This document shows, in pieces, positions 8,566 through 16,962 of a stretch of 64,000 nucleotides of DNA. The stretch is taken from NCBI RefSeq assembly GCF_017874215.1, contig NZ_JAGGLB010000038.1:1-64000 (forward strand), read 5' to 3'. Positions within the stretch are counted from its first letter, which is position 1. Each line of letters begins with the position of its first letter. The notes under the pieces were generated by a model. That model had not been told where the DNA came from and did not search any database. It saw nothing but the letters and a program-made list of their open reading frames with translations. The translations under genes and the position numbers were made by a program. The DNA is from Paenibacillus eucommiae. Its GTDB lineage: Bacteria > Bacillota > Bacilli > Paenibacillales > NBRC-103111.

Positions 8566-9240
8566 TTACTTGGAGACTGCCTGGCGAATTCTGTTCACCT
8601 GTTCCAGCATAATCGTTTTGGCTTCTTTGAAATGTTCCTCCAAGAGCTGGATGAATACATCAATCTTTTTTTCCTGCAAGGCTTGTGCCATTTTCCGGTG
8701 AACGTCTACAATGGAAGAACTTCGATCCTTTCCTTGGTTGGTCACTTCCAGAAAGGAACTTAAAATATCTTTCAGTCCTAACCAGGAATGCAGCAGCGAT
8801 TTATTCTCGGACAAACTGACGAGCGCTTCATGGTAAGCCATATCCAGTGCAGAGAACTCCTCGGAGCTAATAAAGTTAAAGTTATTTTCCATGGGCCAAA
8901 TAGCATCCTGCAGTGATTCCAGCATATGGGTCTGGCAGCCACGTTGCTGCCAGATGGCAATCGCGTGTGATTCCAGCAACAAGCGCATATCGTAGAGGTC
9001 CGATATATCCTCCGAGGTGAACCCGCGGACAACCACCCGGCGGTTCGCCATTCTCTGTACGAACCCTTCGCGAATCAAAATTTGCAAGGCATCCCGTATC
9101 GGACCTCTGCTTACGCCGAATTGTTCGGCAAGATCCGGCTCCTTGAGGTGCAGACTCGGCCCCAATTGGCCTAGCAAAATCATTTTTCTCAGCTTTTTAA
9201 CGACGATCTCGCTCAAATTATTATTTTGAATCTTATCCAA
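8566..9240 (-). CDS. GntR family regulator, FCD (FadR) type
   Basis: A transcription factor of about 224 residues. The N-terminal winged helix includes LKEPDLAEQFGVSRGPIRDAL and the wing sequence REGFVQRMANRRVVV. The C-terminal all-helical FCD domain, which binds a small carboxylate ligand, includes DLYDMRLLLESHAI and a late HRKMAQAL..K motif with candidate metal His residues. I place the start at a TTG at 9240 (LDKIQNNNLSEIVV); the frame extends upstream to 9294, but that part begins inside the operator region and looks unnatural (VYLFDWWW). It sits directly upstream of the dehydrogenase/epimerase operon and carries the same palindrome as that operon, so it most likely controls both the operon and itself. 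Confidence 0.88.
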   Translation of the reverse strand: MDKIQNNNLSEIVVKKLRKMILLGQLGPSLHLKEPDLAEQFGVSRGPIRDALQILIREGFVQRMANRRVVVRGFTSEDISDLYDMRLLLESHAIAIWQQRGCQTHMLESLQDAIWPMENNFNFISSEEFSALDMAYHEALVSLSENKSLLHSWLGLKDILSSFLEVTNQGKDRSSSIVDVHRKMAQALQEKKIDVFIQLLEEHFKEAKTIMLEQVNRIRQAVSK

Positions 9241-9294
9241 CTCTTGTTCCCACCACCAATCAAAGAGATAAACCGTAAACAAGACTACCGACAA

Positions 9295-9310
9295 AAACTG
9301 TTAACAGTTT
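9295..9310. promoter_or_regulatory. GntR operator at the regulator's own promoter
   Basis: A perfect 16-bp palindrome, AAACTGTTAACAGTTT. Its 12-bp core equals the site at 8533-8544. It lies about 55 bases upstream of the proposed TTG start and fits autoregulation. Confidence 0.75.
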
Positions 9311-9364
9311 TATCTTATCTTATTTCAGAGTAAAAATCTACATGATACAGATTAAATGATAGTG

Positions 9365-9655
9365 ACCAACAAATCTTTAACGGCGGACGTTGCCGCTCTT
9401 CCACCCACAGCCCCTCCCTCTTTCAGCTACAATCGCACAAAACGTACGAACACCTAGCTCAAACGGACTGCCAGCAAGGGCTCTTCTCTGGATCGGAGGA
9501 GATTTCCCCGCGTGCCAAAGCCGCTGGGACTGAAGAACGCGCACAGCTGAGAAGGATCTGCTACTTTAACGATGTTTTTCATCGTTAAAAGCACTGGCTC
9601 CGCTCCACATCCTTACTTTAACGATGAAAAACATCGCTAAGTGGAGTACACGCTC
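9365..9655 (+). repeat. Dispersed mosaic repeat, locus 2, with shortened array
   Basis: The order of modules is: a right arm AACAAATCTTTAA, the GCTCTTCC.CCCACAGCC module, AAACGGACTGCCAGCAAGG, the ATTTCCCCGCG..CCAA.GCCGCTGG module, and then CAGCTGAGAAGGATCTGCTAC. Only two palindromes follow (9565-9589 with a T5 loop, 9617-9640 with an A5 loop), and then AGTGGAGTACACGCTC, which elsewhere follows the fourth palindrome. This fits loss of an interior stretch by recombination between palindromes. The locus fills the gap between the GntR and kinase genes. Confidence 0.85.
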
Positions 9656-9798
9656 TTTTTGGGGTCTTCATCTAGAATACAATAAATCTATCTGTCAAAA
9701 GATGACGTGTTTTCACTTTTTTAAGCATTTTTCGACTTCTGGCCAGTAAATAATCTTTATAATCTGCGGGGAAAACAAACCCTATTCCGGAAGTGATG

Positions 9799-11166
9799 CT
9801 AAAGGGGTGGGAAACGCATAACGAACGCCGCCCCGCCACCAGGCTCGTTATGGGCCGAAATACGGCCATGGCACCGCTCGACGATGGCGCGGGAAATCGC
9901 CAGGCCTAGCCCCGTCTCTCCGTTCTTTCCTTTCGCAAACCGCTGGAAAAGCTGGGATAATAACGGTTCGGGGATCCCCTCTCCGTCGTCGGAGATTTCG
10001 ATGTTGATTCCTTCATTGTCAGCAGAAGTTTGGATGCGAATCGTTTCTTTGGCATATCGGGCTGCGTTGCCCAGGATGTTGATTAGCGCTTGCAGTACTT
10101 TCTCACGGTCGGCATAGATCGAACACGCTTGGTCACTATCGAATCCGTTCATCTCGACCCGCAAGCCATTATTGACGAGCAGCGGATTGATTCGTTCAAG
10201 CGTCTCCTTGATTAATTCCTGTATCGGGACATGATCCATATGGAATATGCCCTCTTCGCTTTCCAGCTTGGCGAGAAGAATCATTTCCGTGACGATTTTT
10301 TTCAATCGTTCGCATTCCTTGACGATGACATTTAGACCTTTATTGGCTTGCTCCCCCGTAAAGATACCGTCCTTGATGCCCTCGGCGTATCCCTGGATGG
10401 ACATAAGCGGCGTCTTCAACTCGTGCGAGGCGTTCTGGAAAAATTGCTTCTGCGTGCGCTGATATTTATCCAATTCGCCAGCGAGATCGTAGACAGCCTT
10501 CGCTACTTCTCCGATCTCGCCTCCCGATTCGACCAACCGGACTTCAGAGAAACGGCGTGTTTCCACCTTATTTAGTTCCTTCTTCAGATCCCAGAGAGGC
10601 TTGACGAGTCTTCTTGTGATGAGCATGCTCAGCAGGAAAGCGACGATCCCGCCGACGGACAGGATGATGATCAGCCGTTCAAACAAGGCGAGCTGCATCG
10701 CTTTGATCTTGCTCAGGGGAGTCGCCAGCACCGCCGTGATATCCCGCCTCTCTAGTTCACTGCCTTGATTTGCCGTTAACGTTTCGACGATATATTGATC
10801 GTCTTTTCCTATCCAGATTCCTCCTGATTCTGGGATGTCCAGCTTCGATAATTCCATCAGCTCTTCTGCCGCTTCGCTGGGCAGAGTACTATAGACCATA
10901 TTCTCCCCGGGCACGAACAGTACCGCGTCCGTGTTCCCGGCAAGAGGTGCCGACTTGACAAATGTCTCCGCATCCATATTTTGCAGCGGCATCATCGGTG
11001 AGACTGAACTTATATTCATGAGCAAGCTGGCTTGATCCCGCAGCTCTTTCCGCTGGCTGTCGACCAACGTGTCGAGCAGCAGCGGATATATCAAAGCGGC
11101 GGTAATCGCCAGAATACATAGCAGCAGCAAGGCAAATGAAAGATGTAGCCGATAAATCATTCTCAT
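9799..11166 (-). CDS. Sensor histidine kinase (membrane, HAMP)
   Basis: A 455-residue kinase. A hydrophobic segment near residues 8-30 and a second one (LIIILSVGGIVAFLLSMLI, about 165-185) frame an extracellular sensor of about 130 residues. A HAMP linker, a HisKA box NASHELKTPLMSIQGYAEGI with the phospho-acceptor His, and ATPase boxes DDGEGIPE and TGLGLAISRAIVE follow. I chose the ATG at 11166, just after the regulator's TAA, over a longer frame that starts inside the regulator gene. It is cotranscribed with the response regulator and faces the ABC/adaptor operon, which it probably controls. The signal sensed is unknown. Confidence 0.92.
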   Translation of the reverse strand: MRMIYRLHLSFALLLLCILAITAALIYPLLLDTLVDSQRKELRDQASLLMNISSVSPMMPLQNMDAETFVKSAPLAGNTDAVLFVPGENMVYSTLPSEAAEELMELSKLDIPESGGIWIGKDDQYIVETLTANQGSELERRDITAVLATPLSKIKAMQLALFERLIIILSVGGIVAFLLSMLITRRLVKPLWDLKKELNKVETRRFSEVRLVESGGEIGEVAKAVYDLAGELDKYQRTQKQFFQNASHELKTPLMSIQGYAEGIKDGIFTGEQANKGLNVIVKECERLKKIVTEMILLAKLESEEGIFHMDHVPIQELIKETLERINPLLVNNGLRVEMNGFDSDQACSIYADREKVLQALINILGNAARYAKETIRIQTSADNEGINIEISDDGEGIPEPLLSQLFQRFAKGKNGETGLGLAISRAIVERCHGRISAHNEPGGGAAFVMRFPPL

Positions 11167-11167
11167 T

Positions 11168-11881
11168 TTATTGCCCCGTCCTTTCTGTCCGCAGCCGATA
11201 ACCATGCCCCCATACGGTATCTACCGGAAGCTCCTTCATTTTTCTACGCAGCCGCTTCACCAGATCGTCGATCGCCCGGTCGCTGCCGTAATAATCGCCT
11301 CCCCAAATCAGCGTCAACAGCTCGTCCCGAGTGAACGCCCGATTCGGCTGCTCGGACAAAGTCTGCAGCAATTTAAATTCCTTCAGCGTCATTTCGACTT
11401 CTTCCCCACGCCAGAAAATGCGCCGTTCCTCCAGGACGAGCCGCAGTTCGCCAACGTCGATCGCCGTATGTCCGGTCTGCGAAGGGACAGGGATCTCCTG
11501 GGCTTGGCGAATCGAGCTGAGCCGGTGGAACAAGCGGTTCACGCGCGCGACCAATTCTCTCGGACTGAACGGCTTTGTCAAGTAATCGTCGCCGCCGAGC
11601 TCGAGCCCGAGGATGCGATCGACTTCTTCATCGCGCGCCGAGATCATGACGATCGGAACCTCCGCTTCTTTACGGATTTGCTTGCACAGCTCGAAGCCGC
11701 TCATCCCCGGAAGCATGATGTCTAGAATCCACATATCGGGCGGATCACTCTTCCACAGCTCCCACGCGGCTTCAGCCGTCGATAAAGTAATCGTACGATA
11801 TCCTTCTTTATGCAAATAAGCCTCTACGATTTCCCGGATCTGGGCATCGTCATCGACTACGGCGATTTGATAGGACTTCAT
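11168..11881 (-). CDS. OmpR/PhoB-family response regulator
   Basis: A 237-residue regulator. The receiver domain has the acidic pair VVDDDAQ, the phosphorylation site WILDIMLPGMSG, and KPFSPRELV. The C-terminal winged helix includes EEVEMTLKEFKLLQTL and SDRAIDDLVKRLRRKM. The start at 11881 is set by AGGAGG nine bases upstream; the longer frame to 11959 runs through that site. It pairs with the kinase that follows by two bases. Three 11-bp direct repeats at 11943-11972, in the divergent promoter region, are candidate binding sites. Confidence 0.93.
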   Translation of the reverse strand: MKSYQIAVVDDDAQIREIVEAYLHKEGYRTITLSTAEAAWELWKSDPPDMWILDIMLPGMSGFELCKQIRKEAEVPIVMISARDEEVDRILGLELGGDDYLTKPFSPRELVARVNRLFHRLSSIRQAQEIPVPSQTGHTAIDVGELRLVLEERRIFWRGEEVEMTLKEFKLLQTLSEQPNRAFTRDELLTLIWGGDYYGSDRAIDDLVKRLRRKMKELPVDTVWGHGYRLRTERTGQ

Positions 11882-11942
11882 GGGGCAACCTCCTAACGTT
11901 TTCGAGAACCATTTTACCATAAAAGCCCCGGCAGCAGCCCAA

Positions 11943-11972
11943 TTCCACACTTTTTCCACACCGTTTTCAAAT
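11943..11972. promoter_or_regulatory. Three 11-bp direct repeats, candidate OmpR-type site
   Basis: TTCCACAC occurs at 11943 and exactly 11 bases later at 11954. A weaker match (TTTCAAAT) is in the next register at 11965. An 11-bp period is typical of OmpR/PhoB-type regulators binding side by side. The site is between the divergent two-component and ABC operons. Confidence 0.55.
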
Positions 11973-12005
11973 TTACTCCCCGGATTGGCATGTACACTAA
12001 TAGAC

Positions 12006-12036
12006 GTAAACCTGTTTCACACAGATCGTTTACAGG
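12006..12036. promoter_or_regulatory. Inverted repeat in the ABC operon leader
   Basis: GTAAAC at 12006 pairs with GTTTAC at 12028, and an overlapping CCTGT (12011) with ACAGG (12032). It sits 20 bases upstream of the first permease gene's start, so it could be an operator or a leader hairpin. Its function is not known. Confidence 0.4.
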
Positions 12037-12057
12037 CTCCCGATTGGAGGTTTCTTC

Positions 12058-12924
12058 ATGAAATTGCATCGTCTGGCCCGCAGGGAGTTTCTGGTCGCCC
12101 TCGGTTTTCTAGCTCCGAGCCTGGCCGGCTTTTCTATCTTCTATCTCATCCCGTTCGGCCAGAGTATCCTGAACTCGTTCCAGGATCGGCTTGGAGGAAG
12201 CTTCACACTATCCAATTACAAGGAACTGCTGCTCAGTTCCTCGTTTCAGAAAGCGGCGTCCAACACGTTCCTGTTCACAGCGACTAGCGTTCCGATCCTC
12301 GTCACCGTATCGCTCTTGCTGGCCCTGCTCTTGAATCAGCGGGTATTCTTCCGGAACTGGCTTCGTACCGCTTATGTACTGCCACTTGTTGTACCGGTCG
12401 CTTCGATCGTGCTGGTCTGGCAAATCTTGTTCGATTGGAACGGCGTATTAAACGCTGGTTTGGAGCATTTCGGCTTTGGCCGCCACGACTGGATGAAATC
12501 CGATTGGGCCGGCTTTGTAATCGTGCTGGTCTATGTATGGAAGAACATCGGATACAACGTCATTCTGTTCCTGGCCGGCTTGCAGAACATTCCGGATCAA
12601 TATTATGAAATTGCCGATTTGGAAGGGGCAGGCTCCGTTCGCAAGCTGTTCGGAATTACACTGACATATTTGACGCCAACGACGTTTCTGGTCGTGCTCA
12701 TGTCCGTGCTGAATTCGTTCAAGGTGTTCAGAGAAACGTATCTCGTAGCCGGCGCTTACCCGCACGACCGCATCTATATGATGCAGCATTACATGAACAA
12801 TATGTTTCTGTCCCTCGATATCCAGAAAGTTTCGTCCGCGGCGGTGTTGATGGCGCTTTGCATTATGGTTCTCGTATTCGTCCTGTTCCGCACAGAGCGA
12901 ATTTTCCGCTCTTATATGGAGTAA
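12058..12924 (+). CDS. ABC transporter permease, MalF type
   Basis: A 288-residue integral membrane subunit of a carbohydrate-type (CUT1) ABC transporter. Six hydrophobic segments are visible; the first is LVALGFLAPSLAGFSIFYLI. The cytoplasmic coupling (EAA) loop appears as YYEIADLEGAGSVRKLFGIT. TTGGAGG lies upstream of the ATG. It is the first gene of a five-gene operon: MalF-like, MalG-like, HlyD-type adaptor, binding lipoprotein, ECF sigma factor. The operon has no ATPase gene. CUT1 systems import sugars, but the adaptor two genes on is typical of exporters, so the substrate and even the direction of transport are open. Confidence 0.9.
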   Translation: MKLHRLARREFLVALGFLAPSLAGFSIFYLIPFGQSILNSFQDRLGGSFTLSNYKELLLSSSFQKAASNTFLFTATSVPILVTVSLLLALLLNQRVFFRNWLRTAYVLPLVVPVASIVLVWQILFDWNGVLNAGLEHFGFGRHDWMKSDWAGFVIVLVYVWKNIGYNVILFLAGLQNIPDQYYEIADLEGAGSVRKLFGITLTYLTPTTFLVVLMSVLNSFKVFRETYLVAGAYPHDRIYMMQHYMNNMFLSLDIQKVSSAAVLMALCIMVLVFVLFRTERIFRSYME

Positions 12925-12935
12925 GTGCAAGATAA

Positions 12936-12986
12936 CCCCACAAAGTGAGGCTTTTGCTTCGAAGCGTATTCAGGTACTTTGCGGGG
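12936..12986 (+). other. Hairpin between the two permease genes
   Basis: CCCCACAAAGT (12936) pairs with ACTTTGCGGGG (12976) with one G-T mismatch, and the loop contains GCTTCGAAGC. No T-run follows. It may tune expression of the downstream genes relative to the first permease. Confidence 0.45.
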
Positions 12987-13012
12987 GCCCCGGAAAGAAA
13001 GAGGTGAATGAC

Positions 13013-13870
13013 ATGATGAAGAAATGGGTCGCACCGCTGCTGCGCTCGTTGTTGCTGATCGCCATCGCCGTCCTGCTGCTGATGCCCGTCGTCTTGAACG
13101 TCGTCAGTTCCTTTATGACAGAACGGGAAATTCTGGCGAATTATGGCATGCTGGGCAAAATCGACACGAATGTATTTGTCAACCTGAAATGGATTCCCGA
13201 CTGGGTATCGTTCCAGCAATATGACAAAGTATTGGTCGTGACGCCGAAGTTTCTGTACCTGTTCTGGAATTCCGTAAAGCTGGTGGCTCCCATCATCGTC
13301 GGACAAGCGTCGGTGGCAACGCTCGCCGCTTTCGCGTTCGGAAAGCTCAACTTTCCAGGAAGAGATGGATTGTTCTTCATTTATTTGATGACGATGCTGA
13401 TGCCGTTCCAGGTGACGCTAGTGCCCAATTATTTGATGGCCGATCGGCTGGGCCTCCTGAACCATCCCAGCTCCATCATATTGCCCGGCGTGTTTGGCGC
13501 CTTCGGCGTGTTTCTGCTGCGGCAATTCATGCTCCACATCCATTCGGCTTTTATCGAAGCGGCCAAAATAGACGGGGCAGGATACTTGCGCATATTCGTA
13601 TCGGTTGCGCTGCCTATGGTGAAGCCGGGCATCGCCGCACTCGTCGTGCTCCTGTTCGTGGACTATTGGAATATGGTCGAGCAGCCGCTTATTTTTCTGC
13701 AGGACGCCGCGATGCAGCCGCTTTCTGTCTTCCTCTCCCGTATCCAGGAAGATGCGCTCGGCGTCTCGTTTGCCATTTCAGTTGTGTATATGATGCCCAT
13801 GGTGCTCCTGTTTTTAAGTGCCGAACGTTATTTTATCGAAGGAATCCAGCTTTCCGGCGTGAAAGGCTGA
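13013..13870 (+). CDS. ABC transporter permease, MalG type
   Basis: The second CUT1 permease subunit, 285 residues if started at the ATG at 13013. AAAGAGGTG ends six bases before this ATG; the GTG at 13004 overlaps that site and is less likely. Six hydrophobic segments are present, the first being LLRSLLLIAIAVLLLMPVVL. A classical EAA loop reads FIEAAKIDGAGYLRIFVSVA. It forms the membrane pore with the preceding MalF-like protein and would need an ATPase encoded elsewhere. The adaptor gene starts 20 bases downstream. Confidence 0.9.
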   Translation: MMKKWVAPLLRSLLLIAIAVLLLMPVVLNVVSSFMTEREILANYGMLGKIDTNVFVNLKWIPDWVSFQQYDKVLVVTPKFLYLFWNSVKLVAPIIVGQASVATLAAFAFGKLNFPGRDGLFFIYLMTMLMPFQVTLVPNYLMADRLGLLNHPSSIILPGVFGAFGVFLLRQFMLHIHSAFIEAAKIDGAGYLRIFVSVALPMVKPGIAALVVLLFVDYWNMVEQPLIFLQDAAMQPLSVFLSRIQEDALGVSFAISVVYMMPMVLLFLSAERYFIEGIQLSGVKG

Positions 13871-13889
13871 GCGAAAGGAGATTGGCAAC

Positions 13890-15032
13890 ATGGTAATGCG
13901 AAAACAACGGATTGCCGGCGCTGCATTGGTTGGGTTCCTCCTCGTATTGGCGGGGTTGACATTGTTCAGCCAAACGCTACAAACCGCATTGCTGCCCAAA
14001 GTGGCGACAGCGAAGCCCGAGATAAAAACGTTGACCCATCGAATCGAAGGCAGCGGTCTGATTACGCCACGCCGGCAAAGCGAGTTAAACAGCGATAGCG
14101 GCTGGAAGGTTGCTACGGTGCATGTCAGCAATGACGAACAAGTCAAGAAAGGTCAGGTGCTCGTTACGTTCGACGTAACGGAGGCGCAGCAGCAGCTTCT
14201 GGATGCGGAAGATGAGCTGAAGAAAAGGAATTTGAACCGGGAGGTGCTGCAAGAACAGTTCGTGGCTGCCCAGCGAACTGGGGACGAGGAGGTGATTCGC
14301 AAAGCGAAACGCGACTTGGAAGTGGATGAGCTGGACCGGGGCATAGCGACGCGGAGAATCGAAGCACTGCGCAAAGATCTGGCACGAAAACGCACGTTGA
14401 CAGCACCAGCGGACGGCAAAGTGGCGAATCTTCAAGCCCGGGAAGGCGTGAGCGTTTCCCAAGGGCAGCCGGTATTGACGCTTGTGGAAGACGGGGAGGG
14501 GTTCCAATTCTCCTTCACCTTGGATAAAGCTTTCGCCGATCTGATGAGCAAGGGCGAGAAAGTATCAGTTAACGTGAGTGGGGATAAGCCGCGGCAGATC
14601 GAAGGAGCAGTCGCCGAAATCAAGGACGCTTCCCCGGGAAGCGGAGGCGGGTCCGCAGGCAAGCCGGGCGTTGATAACGGCAATCCGGACGGAGACGCCA
14701 AGTCTCAAAAAGCGATCGTCGTCAACGTGTTGGCGGACGGCCTCCAAGGTGGGGAGTCAGCCAGCATTAGCTTGCAGAAGCCATTCAAAGAGCAAGGGTT
14801 TGTCATCAGCAAAAAGTGGCTCAAAAAAGACGGAACCGGAAGCTACGTATTTGTTGTCCGCGAGAATCGAAGCTCACTTGGCAACACGTATACGGTCCAG
14901 AAAGCTTACGTGAAGACAGGCGAGGGCAACGACGAGGAGATCGTCGTGCTTGGGGGTGTTTACCTCGAAGAAGAAATTATTACGGAGTCGAGCGAACCTC
15001 TACAGGAAGGCAATCGGGTTCGATTAAATTGA
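13890..15032 (+). CDS. HlyD/RND-type efflux adaptor (membrane fusion protein)
   Basis: A 380-residue protein with one N-terminal membrane anchor (about 8-30) and the domain order of export adaptors: a first lipoyl half near VHVSNDEQVKKGQVLVTFD (about 70-90), a coiled coil of Glu/Lys/Arg-rich helices (about 95-165), the second lipoyl half TAPADGKVANLQAREG.SVSQGQPV (about 170-200), then a beta-barrel. A Gly/Ser-rich loop (SPGSGGGSAGKPG) interrupts the barrel region. Such adaptors serve RND pumps or MacB-type exporters. Here it lies between sugar-type permeases and a binding protein. The nearest RND pump (19.9 kb) has no adaptor of its own, so this one may serve it. AAAGGAG supports the start. 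Confidence 0.87.
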   Translation: MVMRKQRIAGAALVGFLLVLAGLTLFSQTLQTALLPKVATAKPEIKTLTHRIEGSGLITPRRQSELNSDSGWKVATVHVSNDEQVKKGQVLVTFDVTEAQQQLLDAEDELKKRNLNREVLQEQFVAAQRTGDEEVIRKAKRDLEVDELDRGIATRRIEALRKDLARKRTLTAPADGKVANLQAREGVSVSQGQPVLTLVEDGEGFQFSFTLDKAFADLMSKGEKVSVNVSGDKPRQIEGAVAEIKDASPGSGGGSAGKPGVDNGNPDGDAKSQKAIVVNVLADGLQGGESASISLQKPFKEQGFVISKKWLKKDGTGSYVFVVRENRSSLGNTYTVQKAYVKTGEGNDEEIVVLGGVYLEEEIITESSEPLQEGNRVRLN

Positions 15033-15045
15033 GAGGATGATTCAT

Positions 15046-16386
15046 ATGAAAAAATTAGGGTTACTTGTTACACTGACCATCGTTCTGCTGTTATCCGCCT
15101 GTTCTGGCAACGGGGGAGACGCCGCTCCCAAGGGCGAGACGGAGGGCGGTAAGAAAACTGTCGTGATATCTGTTATGAGGAAAGATCGTTTCTTGGAATC
15201 CGCTGCGCGGACATTTGAGGAACAGCATCAGAATATTCATATCGAAGTGAAGGAATACAAAGCATCGGAGTCAAGCGGAGATGGCGGCATGAACATGGAG
15301 GCCATCTCGCTGGCAGACGTGGAAAAGTACGTGCAATCGGTGACGACGCAGGTCATTTCCGGCAAGGGGTCCGACCTTATTCTGATGAGCGAGTTGCCCC
15401 AAGACAAATTCGTCGCCAAAAAACTGCTGGTCAACTTGAAGGATCTATTGTCCAAAGACAGCTCGATCGATCAAAGCGCGCTATACACCAATATTTTGAA
15501 AGCATCCCAAGACGGGGATGGCCTATATGCCATTCCGCTCTCCTTTTCGGTAGCCATGTTTCAGGGAAATACCGGGCTGCTGAAGAAGGCGAATATTTCA
15601 GTCGATAGTAATGAACCTTGGAGCTGGATCCAATTTAAGGAAGTTGCCAAAAAATTGAAGCAGCAAGGTGATGCCGAAAAATTTATTAACATGGATCCAA
15701 CATCGCTGCTCTTCGATTATGTCGAAGACAATTACACCCAGCTCGTCGGGCAGGGCAAGCCGAACTTCGACTCGGATTTATTCCGTAATATGATGAATGA
15801 AATCAAGTCGATGTATGACGAGGGTCTGCTCAGCGATGGAATGTCGTTCGACAGCTACCAAGCAGCATTTCAATCGGCGGACATTTACAGTCCCGAACAG
15901 GCACTGACGGTTCAGAAGGGTATGGATTATTACCAGAAGCCAAGCGCGAGCGGAGAAAAGAATGGTGCACCGTTCAAGGCCGCTTACAGTTTGGGCATCA
16001 ACAGCAAATCCGAAGTTCAGCAGGAAGCATGGGAATTCATCAAGTTTCTGCTTTCCGATAAAATGCAAGCTTCTCCGAATCTCATGGGAATACCGATGAA
16101 TAAAGACATCACCAATAAAAGATTACAGGATACTTTGCAAAAGATTGAGAATGGAACGCTGGAAACGATGATGCCAAAAGAGATGCTGCCGGATGGCGAA
16201 ACGGTGAAAAAACGGATTGAAGAGGTAGAGAAGCAGATTTCGGAGGCAGGTTTTCGAAGATTCAGCGATATGAAGGTGCTGATGATCGCTATGGAGGAGT
16301 TCAACAGCTTCATGAGCGGGCAGAAATCTGCGGAAGAAGTCAGTAAGCTTATCCAGAACCGGGTGAAGACGTATTTAAATGAATAA
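15046..16386 (+). CDS. Extracellular solute-binding lipoprotein
   Basis: A 446-residue binding protein. The lipobox LLLSACSG places the lipidated Cys near residue 19, followed by a Gly-rich linker. The mature part begins KKTVVISVMRKDRFLESAARTFEEQH, which fits a family 1 (MalE-like) solute-binding protein; GIPMNKDI and the late helix rich in Glu and Lys also fit. GAGAGG sets the start at 15046 rather than the ATG at 15037, which overlaps that site. It presumably feeds the two permeases upstream. Its 3' end overlaps the sigma factor gene by eight bases, so the sigma factor is made in proportion to it. Confidence 0.88.
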   Translation: MKKLGLLVTLTIVLLLSACSGNGGDAAPKGETEGGKKTVVISVMRKDRFLESAARTFEEQHQNIHIEVKEYKASESSGDGGMNMEAISLADVEKYVQSVTTQVISGKGSDLILMSELPQDKFVAKKLLVNLKDLLSKDSSIDQSALYTNILKASQDGDGLYAIPLSFSVAMFQGNTGLLKKANISVDSNEPWSWIQFKEVAKKLKQQGDAEKFINMDPTSLLFDYVEDNYTQLVGQGKPNFDSDLFRNMMNEIKSMYDEGLLSDGMSFDSYQAAFQSADIYSPEQALTVQKGMDYYQKPSASGEKNGAPFKAAYSLGINSKSEVQQEAWEFIKFLLSDKMQASPNLMGIPMNKDITNKRLQDTLQKIENGTLETMMPKEMLPDGETVKKRIEEVEKQISEAGFRRFSDMKVLMIAMEEFNSFMSGQKSAEEVSKLIQNRVKTYLNE

Positions 16387-16939
16387 CGGAAAAGAGCAGC
16401 AGGGTAGATCGAAAGTCGAATCGTTCCAAATTTTGTATGCCCGATATTTCAAGCAAGTTTACTATTCTGCCTTTTCTATCACCAAGGACCGTGAGCTTGC
16501 ACATGACGTGGTTCAAGAAACATTCTTGAAGGCGTATCGACACTTCGACTCGTTGAAGCAGCATGACCAAAAAGAAGCATGGCTCAAGGTGGTTTCCCGC
16601 AATGTGGCGATTGACATGTATCGCAAGAGGTGCCGGGAATTGAGCAGCTATCGTGCGTTGCGGGACGCCGACAGGAGCGAAACTGACGTTGAACGGACAA
16701 TTGTCGACCAGGAGTTCCTTAGTGGGTTGCTCTCTTCCCTAGAGCCTATCTACCGCCAGTCGCTGCTGCTCGTCTACGAATATGGCTTGACGTATGAACA
16801 GCTCGCTGATTGTCAGCAGACATCAATTGGCGCCGTGAAGTCAAGAATCCATCGGGCCAAACAGAAGTTGCGCGGCGCTGCTTTGCAAATGGAAACCAAT
16901 GTGGGAGTGCCAGCACATTTTATTTTGCGGCAAAAATAA
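16379..16939 (+). CDS. ECF-type RNA polymerase sigma factor
   Basis: A 186-residue sigma-70 relative of the extracytoplasmic type. Region 2 covers YARYFKQVYYSAFSITKDRELAHDVVQETFLKAY; the inter-region linker holds AWLKVVSRNVAIDMYRKR; region 4 shows YRQSLLLVYEYGLTYEQLA and GAVKSRIHRAKQKLR. No anti-sigma gene follows: the next gene is on the opposite strand, and the DNA between holds only hairpins. Being last in an ABC/adaptor operon that faces a two-component system suggests a feed-forward envelope-stress circuit, but how its activity is held in check is unclear. It overlaps the lipoprotein gene by eight bases and has no strong ribosome binding site. Confidence 0.9.
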   Translation: MNNGKEQQGRSKVESFQILYARYFKQVYYSAFSITKDRELAHDVVQETFLKAYRHFDSLKQHDQKEAWLKVVSRNVAIDMYRKRCRELSSYRALRDADRSETDVERTIVDQEFLSGLLSSLEPIYRQSLLLVYEYGLTYEQLADCQQTSIGAVKSRIHRAKQKLRGAALQMETNVGVPAHFILRQK

Positions 16940-16962
16940 GCCAATTGAGGAAGATTGGAAAG

